Source: Nitrososphaera sp. (GTDB taxonomy: Archaea; Thermoproteota; Nitrososphaeria; Nitrososphaerales; Nitrososphaeraceae). From it: a stretch of DNA of 5,292 nt. The stretch covers positions 1-5,292 of the forward strand of contig JAKEIF010000256.1 in NCBI GenBank assembly GCA_022545875.1, read 5' to 3'. Each line of letters begins with the position of its first letter. Position 1 is the first letter of the stretch. Both the position numbers and the translations under genes were made by a program. The notes beneath the pieces are model-generated. The model was not told the origin of the DNA and ran no database searches. It saw only the letters and a program-made list of their open reading frames with translations. This document shows, one piece after another, positions 5,133 to 5,292 of this stretch.

Positions 5133-5292
5133 TTGGTAATACTCATCACGGGGTACCCGGGCATCCTTGGAAGAGAACTCGCAAAGGTCTTTCCGGATTC
5201 TATTCATCCCTCTCACAAGGAACTTGAAATCGGAAACGAAGAAGAGGTTCTAAAGCTGTTTGAAGATAACAGAATTACCACCGTGGTTCACG
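5133..5292 (+). CDS. RmlD-like dTDP-4-dehydrorhamnose reductase family protein, partial (5' end)
   Basis: The first 53 codons of an SDR-type reductase; the rest lies beyond the right edge. The N-terminus MVILITGYPGILGREL has the Rossmann loop G7-x2-G10-x2-G13. KELEIGNEEEVLKLFEDN and TTVVH then follow the pattern 'eLDItd.eav..lf....pdvViH' typical of RmlD/SDR sugar reductases. RmlD reduces dTDP-4-keto-rhamnose to dTDP-rhamnose; here the exact sugar is unknown. The TTG start is set by an in-frame TAA just upstream (5130-5132) and by GGAG 8 nt before it. It follows the epimerase gene after 19 bp and is surely in the same operon. Family assignment rests on the N-terminal domain only. Confidence 0.82.
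   Translation, partial: MVILITGYPGILGRELAKVFPDSIHPSHKELEIGNEEEVLKLFEDNRITTVVH

Overview
The window looks like chromosomal DNA of an ammonia-oxidising archaeon (Nitrososphaerota/Thaumarchaeota), most likely the soil Nitrososphaera lineage. The evidence is archaeal-type ribosomal protein S6e next to the gamma subunit of archaeal initiation factor 2, several TTG starts, TATA-like boxes about 25 nt upstream of start codons that lack Shine-Dalgarno sites (leaderless mRNAs), and roughly balanced base composition. The genus is inferred from recalled family resemblance and was not tested by any search.

Left edge (1-547, minus strand). Two short cysteine-rich reading frames point leftwards. The one at the edge (1-333, incomplete) has a CxxC...CxxC zinc ribbon followed by a stretch resembling the NUMOD3 motif of homing-endonuclease-associated proteins. 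The second (368-502, perhaps starting at 547) is a tiny zinc-ribbon protein. It is transcribed divergently from the S6e gene across a palindromic TTAATTAA box.

Translation block (583-2704, plus strand). Ribosomal protein S6e, aIF2 gamma and a PIN-domain nuclease of the Fcf1/VapC9 type follow one another, a gene order also known from other archaea. S6e and aIF2 gamma each have their own TATA-like box. The PIN gene starts one base after the aIF2 gamma stop and is probably translated from the same mRNA.

Middle (2729-3566). A UPF0173 metallo-beta-lactamase-fold hydrolase has its own promoter. A small unrecognised gene on the opposite strand converges on it, and their 3' ends overlap by 23 bp.

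Sugar-nucleotide block (3669-5292, plus strand). A cupin of the RmlC/FdtA type, an extended-SDR epimerase/dehydratase and the start of an RmlD-like reductase form a tight operon. Together they look like part of a deoxysugar-nucleotide pathway feeding surface glycans. The cupin departs from canonical RmlC at positions expected to matter for catalysis.

No tRNA, rRNA, CRISPR array, insertion sequence or attachment site was seen. Most of the window is ordinary core-genome content. The parts most worth a second look are the two small zinc-ribbon frames at the left, the shared palindromic promoter and the atypical cupin.
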